Source of the DNA: Synechococcus sp. CC9616
Lineage (GTDB): Bacteria > Cyanobacteriota > Cyanobacteriia > PCC-6307 > Cyanobiaceae
Direction: 5' to 3'
NCBI RefSeq assembly: GCF_000515235.1
Contig: NZ_KI911558.1
Coordinates: 1,307,898 to 1,347,116, forward strand
DNA length: 39,219 nucleotides
Shown here: piece after piece, positions 1-8,781 of the stretch
Layout of the letters: each line of letters begins with the position of its first letter
Numbering within the stretch: the stretch's first letter is position 1
The notes under the pieces: model-generated
Databases searched by the model: none
The model's input: the letters and a program-made list of their open reading frames with translations, nothing else
What the model was told of the DNA's origin: nothing
Position numbers and translations under genes: made by a program

Positions 1-1
1 T

Positions 2-103
2 CTTCTGAATGAAGGTCTGCGTGCCTGGATGGCACCGGCTGACCAGCCACACGAAAACTTCGTCTTCCCTGAAGAGGTTCTGCCCCGTGGTAACGCTCTC
101 TAA
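2..103 (+). CDS. psbD: Photosystem II D2 protein, 3' end only
   Basis: The frame starting at base 2 encodes the last 33 residues of D2, ending in the typical tail [12 protein letters not shown] before TAA at 101-103. D2 is one of the two reaction-centre core subunits of photosystem II in the thylakoid membrane. The 5' part lies outside the window. The gene overlaps the start of psbC by 17 bases, the conserved psbDC arrangement, so the two are cotranscribed and probably translationally coupled. Confidence 0.93.
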
Positions 104-1475
104 TCCCGGTCTTGTCGCCACTGGCGGCAAAGACCTTGACTCCACCGGGTACGCCTGGTGGTCCGGCAACGCACGTCTGATCAACCTGTCCGGCCGATTG
201 CTTGGTGCCCACGTGGCCCACGCCGGTTTGATGGTGTTCTGGGCAGGCGCAATGATGCTGTTCGAGGTGAGTCACTTCACCTTCGACAAGCCCATGTATG
301 AGCAGGGCTTCATCTGCATGCCCCACGTCGCCACCCTTGGCTACGGCGTGGGACCAGGTGGTGAGGTAACTGATCTCTTCCCCTTCTTCGTGGTCGGTGT
401 TCTGCACCTGATCAGCTCCGCCGTTCTCGGCCTTGGCGGCCTCTATCACGCACTGCGTGGTCCGGAAATTCTCGAGAACTATTCGTCCTTCTTCTCCCAG
501 GATTGGCGGGACAAGAATCAGATGACCAACATCATTGGTTATCACCTGATTCTTCTCGGTGTCGGCTGCCTGCTGCTGGTCTTCAAGGCCATGTTCTTCG
601 GCGGCGTTTACGACACCTGGGCACCAGGCGGTGGTGATGTTCGTCTGATCACCAACCCAACTCTTGATCCGGGTGTGATCTTCGGTTATCTGTTCCGCGC
701 CCCCTTCGGTGGGGAAGGCTGGATCATCGGTGTGAACTCCATGGAGGACATCATCGGTGGACACATCTGGCTGGGATTGACCCTGATCTTCGGTGGCATC
801 TGGCACACCATCACCAAGCCCTTCGGCTGGGTGCGTCGTGCCTTCATCTGGAACGGTGAGGCCTACCTGAGTTACAGCCTCGGCGCTCTGAGCTTCATGA
901 GCTTCATCGCTTCGGCCTACATCTGGTTCAACAACACCGCCTATCCCTCCGAGTTCTGGGGCCCCACCAACGCTGAGGCTTCCCAGGCTCAGAGTTTCAC
1001 CTTCCTGGTGCGTGACCAACGCCTCGGAGCCAACATCGGTTCCGCCATGGGTCCTACCGGCCTTGGCAAATACCTGATGCGCTCCCCCACCGGCGAAATC
1101 ATCTTCGGTGGTGAAACCATGCGCTTCTGGGACTTCCGTGGCCCCTGGCTGGAGCCCCTTCGTGGCCCCAACGGACTGAGCCTCGACAAGCTCCAGAACG
1201 ACATTCAGCCATGGCAAATCCGCCGTGCAGCTGAGTACATGACCCACGCTCCCAACGCGTCGATCAACTCCGTGGGCGGCATCATCACCGAGCCCAACTC
1301 GGTGAACTACGTGAACCTTCGCCAGTGGCTGGGTGCAACGCAGTTCGTGCTCGCCTTCTTCTTCCTGATCGGTCACCTCTGGCATGCCGGCCGTGCCCGC
1401 GCAGCCGCTGCTGGCTTTGAGAAAGGAATCGACCGTCAGGCCGAGCCCGTGCTGGGTATGCCCGACCTCGACTGA
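87..1475 (+). CDS. psbC: Photosystem II CP43 chlorophyll-binding core antenna protein
   Basis: The 462-residue product is the six-helix inner antenna CP43, which binds chlorophyll a and passes excitation energy to the D1/D2 reaction centre. The long lumenal loop keeps the GGETMRFWD segment, which contains the Arg that lies near the Mn4CaO5 cluster. The C-terminus shows [21 protein letters not shown] place the start at GTG 87, not at the ATG at 9, because the protein from there begins VVTLSNPG, aligning with the known CP43 start VETLFNG. An AGAGG ribosome site at 73-77 lies 9 bases upstream, inside psbD. The sequence is of the marine Synechococcus type. An intrinsic terminator follows at 1508. 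Confidence 0.97.
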
Positions 1476-1507
1476 GACTCGGCATCACTCAAGCGATCGT
1501 CTCTCAT

Positions 1508-1535
1508 GCCTCCACCGCACGGTGGGGGCTTTTTT
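1508..1535 (+). terminator. Rho-independent terminator of psbDC
   Basis: A GC-rich inverted repeat (GCCTCCACCG at 1508-1517, CGGTGGGGGC at 1520-1529, with one G-U pair) is followed by six T. The outer pairs give a strong stem with a short loop. It lies 32 bases after the psbC stop and before metB, so it should separate photosystem expression from the sulfur genes. Confidence 0.85.
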
Positions 1536-1624
1536 GTTTGCAGCTCGTAACCACAAAACGATCCTGTTGATCGACAAATGCGGCGCAAGTGATTTTCTAG
1601 CCTTCCTGGATCGCATCAGCGGCT

Positions 1625-2773
1625 GTGTCCACCGAACCAGGCCTCAATACCCGTGTGATCCACCACGGAGAGAGCTTTGCCTCGCAGACGGGCACGGTGA
1701 TGCCACCGATCTTCCCAAGCTCCACCTTCGCCCACGGGAACACGGAAGGCTTTGATTACACACGTTCGGGAAATCCCAACTTCCGAATCCTTGATCGGGT
1801 GCTGGCCTCCCTCGAGGAGGCTGCCCATGCCACCGTTTTCGCCTCAGGCGTCAGCGCCATCACGGCCGTTGTCTCCCAGCTTCAACAAGGGGATCTGGTG
1901 CTGTGTGAGGAAAACCTCTACGGCTGCACCGTGCGCCTGTTCGAGCAGGTCTTCGCCAAATTCGGGCTGCGCACTCAATGGGTCGACTTCACCAAACCCG
2001 ATGCCGTTGAGCTGATCGAGCGCAGCAACCCGGCCATGGTGTGGCTGGAAAGCCCGACCAATCCACTGCTCAAGGTGATCGACCTCAAGGCGGTCTGCAG
2101 CGTGGCGCGGGAACACAAGGTTCCTGTTGTTGTCGACAACACCTTCGCCACAGCCCTCGTTCAACGCCCGCTCCAACTCGGCGCCACCCTCTCACTCACC
2201 AGTACGACCAAATACATCAACGGCCACTCCGATGCCCTCGGCGGTGTGGTTTGCACCAACGACCCTGAATGGCAGCAAAAGATGGTGTTCTCTCAGAAAG
2301 CGCTGGGTCTCCAGCCGTCCCCCTTCGACTGCTGGCTGATCACCCGTGGCATCAAAACACTGCCTCTGCGGCTGAAACAGCAGATGGCCAACGCCGCCGC
2401 CCTTGCCGATCTGCTGGCACTGCATCCCAGCGTCAACTGGGTGCGCTACCCCCATCGTCATGACCACCCTCAGCACACGGTGGCCAAACAACAGATGGCG
2501 GGTGGAGGCGCAATCGTCACCGTCAGCTTCAACACCACACAGGAGCAGACCTATGCCCTGTGCAAAAGGCTCCGGTGGTTCACGATGGCTGAGAGCCTTG
2601 GTGGCATTGAAAGCCTGATCTGCCATCCCGCCACCATGACCCATGCCGCTGTCGCTGAAAACGTGAAGCGGAAACTCGGCATTGACGATGGTCTGGTGCG
2701 GCTGTCGGTGGGCTGCGAAGACCTGGCGGATCTCCAGGCTGATCTGCAGCAGGCCCTGGAGCCCCATCCATGA
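1625..2773 (+). CDS. metB: Cystathionine gamma-synthase (Cys/Met metabolism PLP enzyme)
   Basis: This 382-residue fold-type I PLP enzyme of the Cys/Met family most likely joins an activated homoserine ester to cysteine, giving cystathionine for methionine synthesis in the cytoplasm. It has the usual family length and motifs: DYTRSGNP (residues 44-51), WLESPTNP (140-147), the cofactor Asp in VVVDNTF (about 171), and Schiff-base Lys196 in STTKYINGHSD. The start is GTG 1625. The stop overlaps the ATG of the next gene by 4 bases (ATGA), so both are probably one operon. Cystathionine beta- or gamma-lyase activity cannot be excluded from sequence, because the family is hard to split by motif. Confidence 0.86.
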   Translation: MSTEPGLNTRVIHHGESFASQTGTVMPPIFPSSTFAHGNTEGFDYTRSGNPNFRILDRVLASLEEAAHATVFASGVSAITAVVSQLQQGDLVLCEENLYGCTVRLFEQVFAKFGLRTQWVDFTKPDAVELIERSNPAMVWLESPTNPLLKVIDLKAVCSVAREHKVPVVVDNTFATALVQRPLQLGATLSLTSTTKYINGHSDALGGVVCTNDPEWQQKMVFSQKALGLQPSPFDCWLITRGIKTLPLRLKQQMANAAALADLLALHPSVNWVRYPHRHDHPQHTVAKQQMAGGGAIVTVSFNTTQEQTYALCKRLRWFTMAESLGGIESLICHPATMTHAAVAENVKRKLGIDDGLVRLSVGCEDLADLQADLQQALEPHP

Positions 2774-4224
2774 GCGCTCGCAATCTGCTCAGCGATCCCT
2801 GTTGGCAGGCCAGCGACCTCGGTTTACCGCTACCCGATGCACCCCATGCCGTGTCCGTTGCCCTGCCCCGCTGGCAGGACGTGATTGCCTACGAAGAGAA
2901 CGATCCCGCCTGCCGCAACGCACTCAAGACCATCTATCCGCGCTTTGGCCTGCATCCACTGCTCAGAGAACTGGTTGATGAGATCGCCAACCCAGGGGGT
3001 TCAGCCTGGCCTTATTCCTCTGAGGCGGCAGCCCACGCTGCCGCTGCCCATTGCCAACGAAAAGCAACCCAGGGAATCACAGAAGTGATTCGCACAGCAG
3101 GGTTGTGGTGCCTCAAGGCGGACGCTGAATCCACACAGCATGCACGGGCGTTTTGGCAGCACACCGGCCTGGGCGCCACATCGCGACAGGTCGCCATCGC
3201 CCTCAAGCGAGAGCCCGCTCCTGCACCGAAAGCAGGCCAGGAGGCGCGCCGAATCGTGCGCGAGCGACTGGCTGAGATCCACGGCATTGACGTGGCCAGG
3301 ATCAGCCTGCATACGGCGGGGATGGCGGGACTGCATGCCGCACTGACGGCGGTTCAGGCGTTGCGGCCCAATCGTCCAACGCTGCAACTGGGCTTTCCCT
3401 ACGTTGATGTGCTCAAGCAACCGCAGGTGGTGTTCCACGGCGGCGAGCTGATGCAAAGCAGCAACCTGCTTGAGGTGGCGCAAATCCTCGACCAACTGCA
3501 GCCAGCAGCCGTGATCGTGGAATTACCCAGCAACCCATTGCTGCGCTGCATCGATCTGCCGGCGGTCGCCGAGCTTACTCATGCCCGCGGTATCCCTGTG
3601 ATTGCGGACGACACGATCGGTACCGGGATCAATCTGCAGGCACTCCCCCATGTGGATCTGATCTTCACCTCCCTCACCAAAAGCTTTGCCGGACGGGGCG
3701 ATGTGATGGCAGGCAGCCTGCTGGTGAGTCCTCACTCAGCCTGGAGCGAACAGCTTCTGGCACGGATCAAACCACTGGCAACCGTGAGCGACGGTGACGC
3801 CATGGCGCTGGAGGAAGCCAGCCGCGACGTCCGTCAGCGCGTGGCGCAACTGGACGCGAACTGCCTGACGCTGGCTCGGCATCTGGACAACCATCCCGCT
3901 GTGGAACGGGTCCTGCATCCCAAGGACTGTGCCAATTTCCAGGCTCTGATGCGGCCGAACGCAGGTCACGGTTGCCTGCTCTCCTTTGAAGTCAAAGGGG
4001 ATGAAGGGCAGGCGCGTCGGGTTTATGACGGCCTGAAAGTGAACAAGGGGCCCAGCCTGGGAACCTCATTCACCCTGGCTTGTCCCTACACACAGCTGGC
4101 CCACTACCAAGAGCTGGACTGGGCTGCAGGCTGCGGCGTGTCAAGCCATCTCCTGAGGGTGTCCGTGGGTCTGGAAGAACCCGCTGAGCTGTGGGAGCGC
4201 TTTGAGCAGGCCCTGAGCGGCTGA
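2770..4224 (+). CDS. Second Cys/Met PLP enzyme, Str2-like cystathionine gamma-synthase relative
   Basis: The 484-residue protein has the C-terminal Cys/Met PLP domain: ELPSNPLL (251-258), ADDTIGT (279-285), and probable Schiff-base Lys304 in SLTKSF. About 100 extra N-terminal residues include NALKTIYPRFGLHPLL (50-65), resembling fungal Str2-type cystathionine gamma-synthases rather than bacterial MetB. It is divergent from metB, and the region that normally reads DYTRSGNP is not recognisable. Its start overlaps the metB stop (ATGA), which implies translational coupling and a linked role, perhaps as a partner subunit or with a different activated substrate. The exact reaction is not shown. Confidence 0.75.
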   Translation: MSARNLLSDPCWQASDLGLPLPDAPHAVSVALPRWQDVIAYEENDPACRNALKTIYPRFGLHPLLRELVDEIANPGGSAWPYSSEAAAHAAAAHCQRKATQGITEVIRTAGLWCLKADAESTQHARAFWQHTGLGATSRQVAIALKREPAPAPKAGQEARRIVRERLAEIHGIDVARISLHTAGMAGLHAALTAVQALRPNRPTLQLGFPYVDVLKQPQVVFHGGELMQSSNLLEVAQILDQLQPAAVIVELPSNPLLRCIDLPAVAELTHARGIPVIADDTIGTGINLQALPHVDLIFTSLTKSFAGRGDVMAGSLLVSPHSAWSEQLLARIKPLATVSDGDAMALEEASRDVRQRVAQLDANCLTLARHLDNHPAVERVLHPKDCANFQALMRPNAGHGCLLSFEVKGDEGQARRVYDGLKVNKGPSLGTSFTLACPYTQLAHYQELDWAAGCGVSSHLLRVSVGLEEPAELWERFEQALSG

Positions 4225-4319
4225 GGGGATTGACTGAAGTCTGAACATGCCCTTAACAACAGGGCTCCAGCCAATTGTTATTCCTACTTTGGATTATTCG
4301 GGCCCTTCACTGACGTTCC

Positions 4320-5306
4320 ATGTCCCGCATTTACGACGACAACAGTCTGGCTATTGGCAACACTCCGCTGGTCAAGCTGAACAGCGTCACCAAAAACTGC
4401 AAAGCCACCGTGCTGGCCAAGATCGAAGGCCGCAATCCCGCCTACAGCGTTAAATGTCGCATCGGGGCCAACATGATCTGGGATGCCGAGAAGAGCGGCA
4501 AATTAACCAAAGGCAAGGTGATTGTTGAGCCCACATCGGGCAACACCGGCATTGCCCTCGCCTTCACAGCCGCATCGAGGGGTTACAAACTGATCCTCAC
4601 GATGCCCGAATCGATGTCGATCGAGCGTCGTCGCGTGATGGCCGTTCTCGGAGCTGAACTTGTGCTCACAGAGGCGGCGAAAGGGATGCCGGGTGCGATC
4701 GCCAAAGCCAAGGAAATCGCCGATGGCGATCCCGCCAAATATTTCATGCCCGGGCAGTTCGACAATCCTGCCAACCCGGACATCCATTTCAAAACAACAG
4801 GTCCTGAAATCTGGAACGATTGCGATGGATCGATTGATGTTCTGGTGGCGGGTGTCGGCACCGGCGGCACGATCACAGGTGTCTCCCGTTACATCAAGAA
4901 CGAAGCGGGCAAAGCCATCGAATCAGTCGCAGTCGAACCGACTCACAGCCCGGTGATCAGCCAAACCCTGAATGGGGAGGCCGTCAAACCTGGCCCGCAC
5001 AAGATTCAAGGCATCGGCGCTGGCTTCATCCCCAAAAACCTCGACCTCTCCGTCGTGGACAAGGTGGAGCAGGTGACCAACGATGAATCGATCGCCATGG
5101 CGCTGCGTCTGGCCCAGGAGGAGGGTCTGTTGGTAGGCATCTCTTGTGGTGCTGCTGCGGCCGCCGCCATTCGCCTGGCTGAACAGGACGCCTACGCCGG
5201 CAAGACCATCGTGGTGGTGCTGCCGGATCTCGCCGAGCGTTATCTCTCCTCCGTGATGTTTGCCGACGTCCCGACAGGAATAATTGAACAACCCGTGGCT
5301 GTTTAG
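4320..5306 (+). CDS. cysK: Cysteine synthase A (O-acetylserine sulfhydrylase)
   Basis: This 328-residue fold-type II PLP enzyme makes cysteine from O-acetylserine and sulfide. Lys45 in the [10 protein letters not shown] motif binds PLP, TSGNTG (72-77) is the substrate loop, and GVGTGGT (178-184) cradles the cofactor phosphate. The protein looks closer to enterobacterial CysK than to typical cyanobacterial paralogs (shared [16 protein letters not shown] and [11 protein letters not shown]). The usual PSSGERY near the C-terminus is PDLAERY here, so the Ser that contacts the PLP ring nitrogen is replaced by Asp. It lies downstream of the metB pair, with a 95-base gap that may hold its own promoter. 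Confidence 0.93.
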   Translation: MSRIYDDNSLAIGNTPLVKLNSVTKNCKATVLAKIEGRNPAYSVKCRIGANMIWDAEKSGKLTKGKVIVEPTSGNTGIALAFTAASRGYKLILTMPESMSIERRRVMAVLGAELVLTEAAKGMPGAIAKAKEIADGDPAKYFMPGQFDNPANPDIHFKTTGPEIWNDCDGSIDVLVAGVGTGGTITGVSRYIKNEAGKAIESVAVEPTHSPVISQTLNGEAVKPGPHKIQGIGAGFIPKNLDLSVVDKVEQVTNDESIAMALRLAQEEGLLVGISCGAAAAAAIRLAEQDAYAGKTIVVVLPDLAERYLSSVMFADVPTGIIEQPVAV

Positions 5307-5331
5307 GTCGTGGCTTTTTAGGTCATCAACA

Positions 5332-5369
5332 ACATCCAGAGCGGTTCCATCCGGAACTGCTCTGGATGT
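5332..5369 (+). terminator. Long hairpin after cysK, possible terminator
   Basis: An 11-base perfect stem (ACATCCAGAGC with GCTCTGGATGT) extends through GGTTCC/GGAACT with one G-U pair to about 17 pairs around a 4-base loop. It lies 26 bases after the cysK stop. No T-run follows, so it may be a factor-dependent terminator or an mRNA 3'-end stabiliser and not a classic intrinsic terminator. Confidence 0.5.
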
Positions 5370-5433
5370 TCGGACAAGTCTGTTGAATCGTGATAAGAAC
5401 AGGCGTAGTCCGGCGGTTGTGCACGTCTGAGCG

Positions 5434-5955
5434 ATGAACAGCAGTCAGGTCGTCAGTCTTGGAACTCTGGAGGCCGATCTCGGGCTCAGTAGGGTTGATC
5501 TGTTGCTGGTGATCCGCGAACTCGGCATCGAACCGATCAGAAAAGGGATGCGAACCTGGATTCGGCAGGATCAGGTGAGTGTTCTTTATCAGCACCTGGG
5601 TAAAAGCAACCCCCAGGAGCCTTTGATCGCTGAAGTGGTGCCAACGGCAGTCATCGATGACGCCCCCCTTGTGCCACTGAATGCAACCCATGGGCAGGAG
5701 GATGAAGACCTCAGGAAATACTCAAAACTGCGACTCCTACGTGAACGCATTGAAGTGCTTGATCTTCTGCGGGAGAGCGGAGTGGAATTACCAAGCCAGG
5801 AAATTTGCTCTTTGCTCGATCTCAAACGTTTACCTCCCTTAGACAACCTGGAGGATGGCAGGGACGGTTTTCAACGGATGGGGCTGGAGTTTCTGCGTAT
5901 TCGCAAAGATGGCCAGCGCTCAGCATGGAAAGTAAGACGGCAGAAAAACGTTTGA
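5434..5955 (+). CDS. Conserved hypothetical protein with N-terminal HTH-like segment
   Basis: I do not recognise a named family for this 173-residue protein. The first 50 residues (SLGTLEADLGLSRVDLLLVI, then a basic wing-like stretch RKGMRTWIRQDQV) look like a small MerR or excisionase-type helix-turn-helix. Residues about 85-135 are rich in Lys, Arg, Glu and Leu and are probably helical. The C-terminus is basic (SAWKVRRQKN). There is no signal peptide or membrane segment, so it is a likely cytoplasmic DNA-binding protein. It is the first gene of the accessory block and reads in the direction of the UPF0016 gene, 81 bases upstream of it. Confidence 0.6.
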   Translation: MNSSQVVSLGTLEADLGLSRVDLLLVIRELGIEPIRKGMRTWIRQDQVSVLYQHLGKSNPQEPLIAEVVPTAVIDDAPLVPLNATHGQEDEDLRKYSKLRLLRERIEVLDLLRESGVELPSQEICSLLDLKRLPPLDNLEDGRDGFQRMGLEFLRIRKDGQRSAWKVRRQKNV

Positions 5956-6036
5956 ACGCAAATATCCAAGGCATTAACCGATACCGCATCGCCACCGAAA
6001 AACATTTAGTTTTATGAAAATTCTTACTCCACAACC

Positions 6037-6639
6037 GTGGCTGGGTTCACCACTGCGTTTGCCACGGTTGCTATTGCCGGAATCGGCGACAAATCATTTT
6101 TAACAGCTCTTGTTCTGGCAGCTCGTCACAAAGCCCGCTGGGTGTTCACTGGAAGCTTTCTGGCACTCACAACTGGCGCAGCACTGTGGATCGGCCTGGG
6201 CGTATGGATGCAAACACACATCTCGATGGAGATCATCAAGCTTGTATCAGGGGTGACATTTCTGGGGTTTGGAATCAAAGCGTACATGGACGCCTATATC
6301 TCACACAGTGGTCAACCCGGCAAAACAGCTCAGCGCCCTATTTCAGAAGAAGGCGTCACACTCTCTGCCAACGCAGTGATCAGAGGCTCCTTCACAACGA
6401 CGTTTCTGGCGGAATTCGGTGATCGCACACAACTCGCATTGCTTGGGCTGGCAGCCGCTCCAGACATCTCAGCTGAAAGCATCTTTACAGGTGCCGTTGC
6501 CGCAAACATCTTGCTAGCCATTGGGGCCGTCACCTCTGGTAAATGCCTCAGTCAACGAATATGTCAAACAAGGATTGCTCTTATAAGCGGAACTTTATTC
6601 ATAGTTCTTGGCATCAAGATTTTAATGCAAACGAGTTAA
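6037..6639 (+). CDS. UPF0016/GDT1 family cation transporter
   Basis: This 200-residue inner-membrane protein has about six hydrophobic segments in two repeats, the GDT1/TMEM165/MneA design that exchanges Mn2+ or Ca2+ for protons. The signature ExGD[KR][ST] should occur twice. The second copy is intact (EFGDRT, 126-131), but the first reads GIGDKS (15-20), so the metal-binding Glu of that repeat is Gly. The start is GTG 6037: the in-frame stop at 6007 leaves little room and no ATG is available. No clear ribosome site is visible. It converges on the pseudo-ATPase gene with one base between the stops. Confidence 0.85.
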   Translation: MAGFTTAFATVAIAGIGDKSFLTALVLAARHKARWVFTGSFLALTTGAALWIGLGVWMQTHISMEIIKLVSGVTFLGFGIKAYMDAYISHSGQPGKTAQRPISEEGVTLSANAVIRGSFTTTFLAEFGDRTQLALLGLAAAPDISAESIFTGAVAANILLAIGAVTSGKCLSQRICQTRIALISGTLFIVLGIKILMQTS

Positions 6640-6640
6640 A

Positions 6641-8776
6641 TTATTTAATTCTCGAGGCGGAACTGCTGAGCGCAAACAATGTATTCAGCTCAGCAACAAT
6701 CGGCACAAGATTGAACAAAGCGATTGATTGCGCAGGAGTCAGCGCAGACACAAATCCAGCCAAAGACGTTGCACACGTTAGAGCCACAATTGAGGATGAA
6801 TTAATCTTCGTCGCAGATTCGTAACGGCGGCTCAGCAGAATCAGTCGGGACAACCACATCGGATCACCACCAAGGATCACGTCACAAACGGTCTTCGACA
6901 CAAACCCCGTGTCATCATTCGACAAACCAATGGCAACATCAGCACAGGACATCGCAGGAATATCGTCGATCACATCGCCGAGATAGGCCACTGTGGCACC
7001 GTTCCGCTTCAACTGCTTCACCCGCGAACAGCGCAAAAGGGGTTCTTGTGAGCCACTGGCCCTGAGGTCATCGCCAACCACCTCAACATTCACATTCAAA
7101 GATCTGAGCTGATTAAACAGCTCAGAAAAACGATCGCTCAAACTCCAGTCGATCAAAAGACGGCCGAGCACCCCCTCAGAACGACTAAATTCAACAATGT
7201 TCTGGCTTGCGAGACAGCCAGAATCGACAACAGACTGTTCTTTATAAAAGCGAATCGTAATCGCACTTTGATGATCAAATTCAACAACATACGACGCCTG
7301 GGAAAGCTCTCCAGCATTGACCTCTAACGATTGAACAGGCAGTGGTGTCATCTCCACATCCATCAGCACTCCCCAAAAGACAGTGGCTGGATCAGCTTTG
7401 ATGGATAGAGCAATCGAATAAAGAATCTGAATTAAATCATCTTTAGCAAGGGATCGATCGATGAACTGTTCACGACATTCAAAACTACCGAGCTGTTGCA
7501 GTGCATTGATGCTAATAAGCACATTGTCAACCGCAGACAAGTTGGACAGGACTCTTGCATCTGCAATGTGAACTTGATTAAGCGCCATATCTACCAACGC
7601 AGTCTCTGCAGAAGACAACTTGCACTTTTCTGATTCCTTCAAGGGGTTGAATGCCAGAAATGAAATCGCGCGTTCAGTCAGACCATTGACCAGAGACCAC
7701 ATTCCAAAACCCAACTGAAGCGGTGGAGCCAAAGAGCGGTAAAGATTCTCAAGTGGGGCACCAGGTGAGTTCGATGAGGTTTCTGACCATATTGTTTCCT
7801 CGATACTTAACACTGGGGCCTCAGAAAAAGACTGAAGGGCCTCGCAAACAGCCTCTCCCTGCAAGACGTAAGCACCAAAATTAATCTCATCGCCAACCAC
7901 CAATCTCAAAGGCAGCGAAGAGCCATCCAGAAGAGCATTAACGACAAGCAACTCACCCTTAACCAGCCGGGCATGGAGAAAAACGTGTTGACCAATCGTG
8001 ATGCTGTAGAGCATGCCAGGCTCAACCTCTCCCAGAGATAGCTTCGAGCCACAAGGTTCAAGTGAACTCCGATCAACAGGACTGATCAGAACCGCATTTT
8101 TAAGGCGCTCAATGAAATCAACAAATTCCTTGCTGCGTCCCCCTGTGCTTTGGCTGATGGACTGGAGAGCTTCCTTGGAACTGTCCAAAAGCCCATCAAG
8201 CAGGGATTCCCGTGCCAGACCACCGCTAATCAGGGTTGTGGAGAGGGCCACCTCAACAGATGACTGAAGAAGATTTTGCGTTGTCACTACATCTCCAAAC
8301 AACCATTTCCAGATTGAACGTAGAAAATGTCGTAGCAGTGGCAAATTCAGAACAATCGCAGATGTAGCCAATGCCAGGGGCGGGACGACCATCAATGAAT
8401 CAAACGCCAAGACAGAGGCACACAAAGCACCATTCCGAACCGCGTGATGAAAAGACTGACTCTTGACAATATCTACAAGCTGGTTTTCCTGAGCAAGCGC
8501 AGTTTCCAGAGAAGTATCAGAAAATGGGTCAACGAAACAGCGATTTAAGACTGTAAGAAGATGCTCACGGTTTCCCAAAGGGAAACGAATCACAACAGTC
8601 GAAGACACCACATTGATCCGATGGCTGATCAACCAATGGGTGCGGTGAAGAACAGATCCACAATGACGACGCAAGCCAAGTGAATTGGACAAGCCAGGAT
8701 GAAAAATTCTCAGACGGCCATCAATCTCACTTCTGATCACCCATGGAGCGTCTGTGTCTTGAAGACTGGCAGCCAT
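6641..8776 (-). CDS. P-type ATPase-like protein lacking all catalytic motifs (pseudo-ATPase)
   Basis: The 711-residue protein follows the layout of the neighbouring P1B-type ATPase with no frameshift or stop: an N-terminal HMA-like module without CxxC (about 18-80), hydrophobic segments about 116-150, an actuator-like region, more membrane segments, a HAD-like region and two C-terminal helices (about 662-703). Every catalytic site has changed. The TGES position reads DGSS (284-287), DKTGT reads SINAL (422-426), the nucleotide-binding HP is DP (462-463), and GDGIND is GDVIDD (600-605). It should not form the phospho-aspartate. It is the last gene of a minus-strand run, 5 bases after the HMA-LPxxPG gene, so it may be a partner subunit of the active ATPase. 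Confidence 0.82.
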   Translation of the reverse strand: MAASLQDTDAPWVIRSEIDGRLRIFHPGLSNSLGLRRHCGSVLHRTHWLISHRINVVSSTVVIRFPLGNREHLLTVLNRCFVDPFSDTSLETALAQENQLVDIVKSQSFHHAVRNGALCASVLAFDSLMVVPPLALATSAIVLNLPLLRHFLRSIWKWLFGDVVTTQNLLQSSVEVALSTTLISGGLARESLLDGLLDSSKEALQSISQSTGGRSKEFVDFIERLKNAVLISPVDRSSLEPCGSKLSLGEVEPGMLYSITIGQHVFLHARLVKGELLVVNALLDGSSLPLRLVVGDEINFGAYVLQGEAVCEALQSFSEAPVLSIEETIWSETSSNSPGAPLENLYRSLAPPLQLGFGMWSLVNGLTERAISFLAFNPLKESEKCKLSSAETALVDMALNQVHIADARVLSNLSAVDNVLISINALQQLGSFECREQFIDRSLAKDDLIQILYSIALSIKADPATVFWGVLMDVEMTPLPVQSLEVNAGELSQASYVVEFDHQSAITIRFYKEQSVVDSGCLASQNIVEFSRSEGVLGRLLIDWSLSDRFSELFNQLRSLNVNVEVVGDDLRASGSQEPLLRCSRVKQLKRNGATVAYLGDVIDDIPAMSCADVAIGLSNDDTGFVSKTVCDVILGGDPMWLSRLILLSRRYESATKINSSSIVALTCATSLAGFVSALTPAQSIALFNLVPIVAELNTLFALSSSASRIK

Positions 8777-8781
8777 GATGT

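Noticed and set aside
9-86. Upstream ATG start for psbC at base 9
   Set aside because: This stretch is the psbD reading region in another frame; CP43 homology begins at the GTG at 87, which has its own ribosome site.
4249-4265. GCCCT/AGGGC hairpin upstream of cysK
   Set aside because: Only five base pairs with no T-run; too weak to call a terminator or riboswitch.
4695-4702. GCGATCGC (HIP1 octamer) as an abundant repeat
   Set aside because: I noticed only isolated copies, such as here and at 32052-32059, not the dense pattern of HIP1-rich cyanobacteria.
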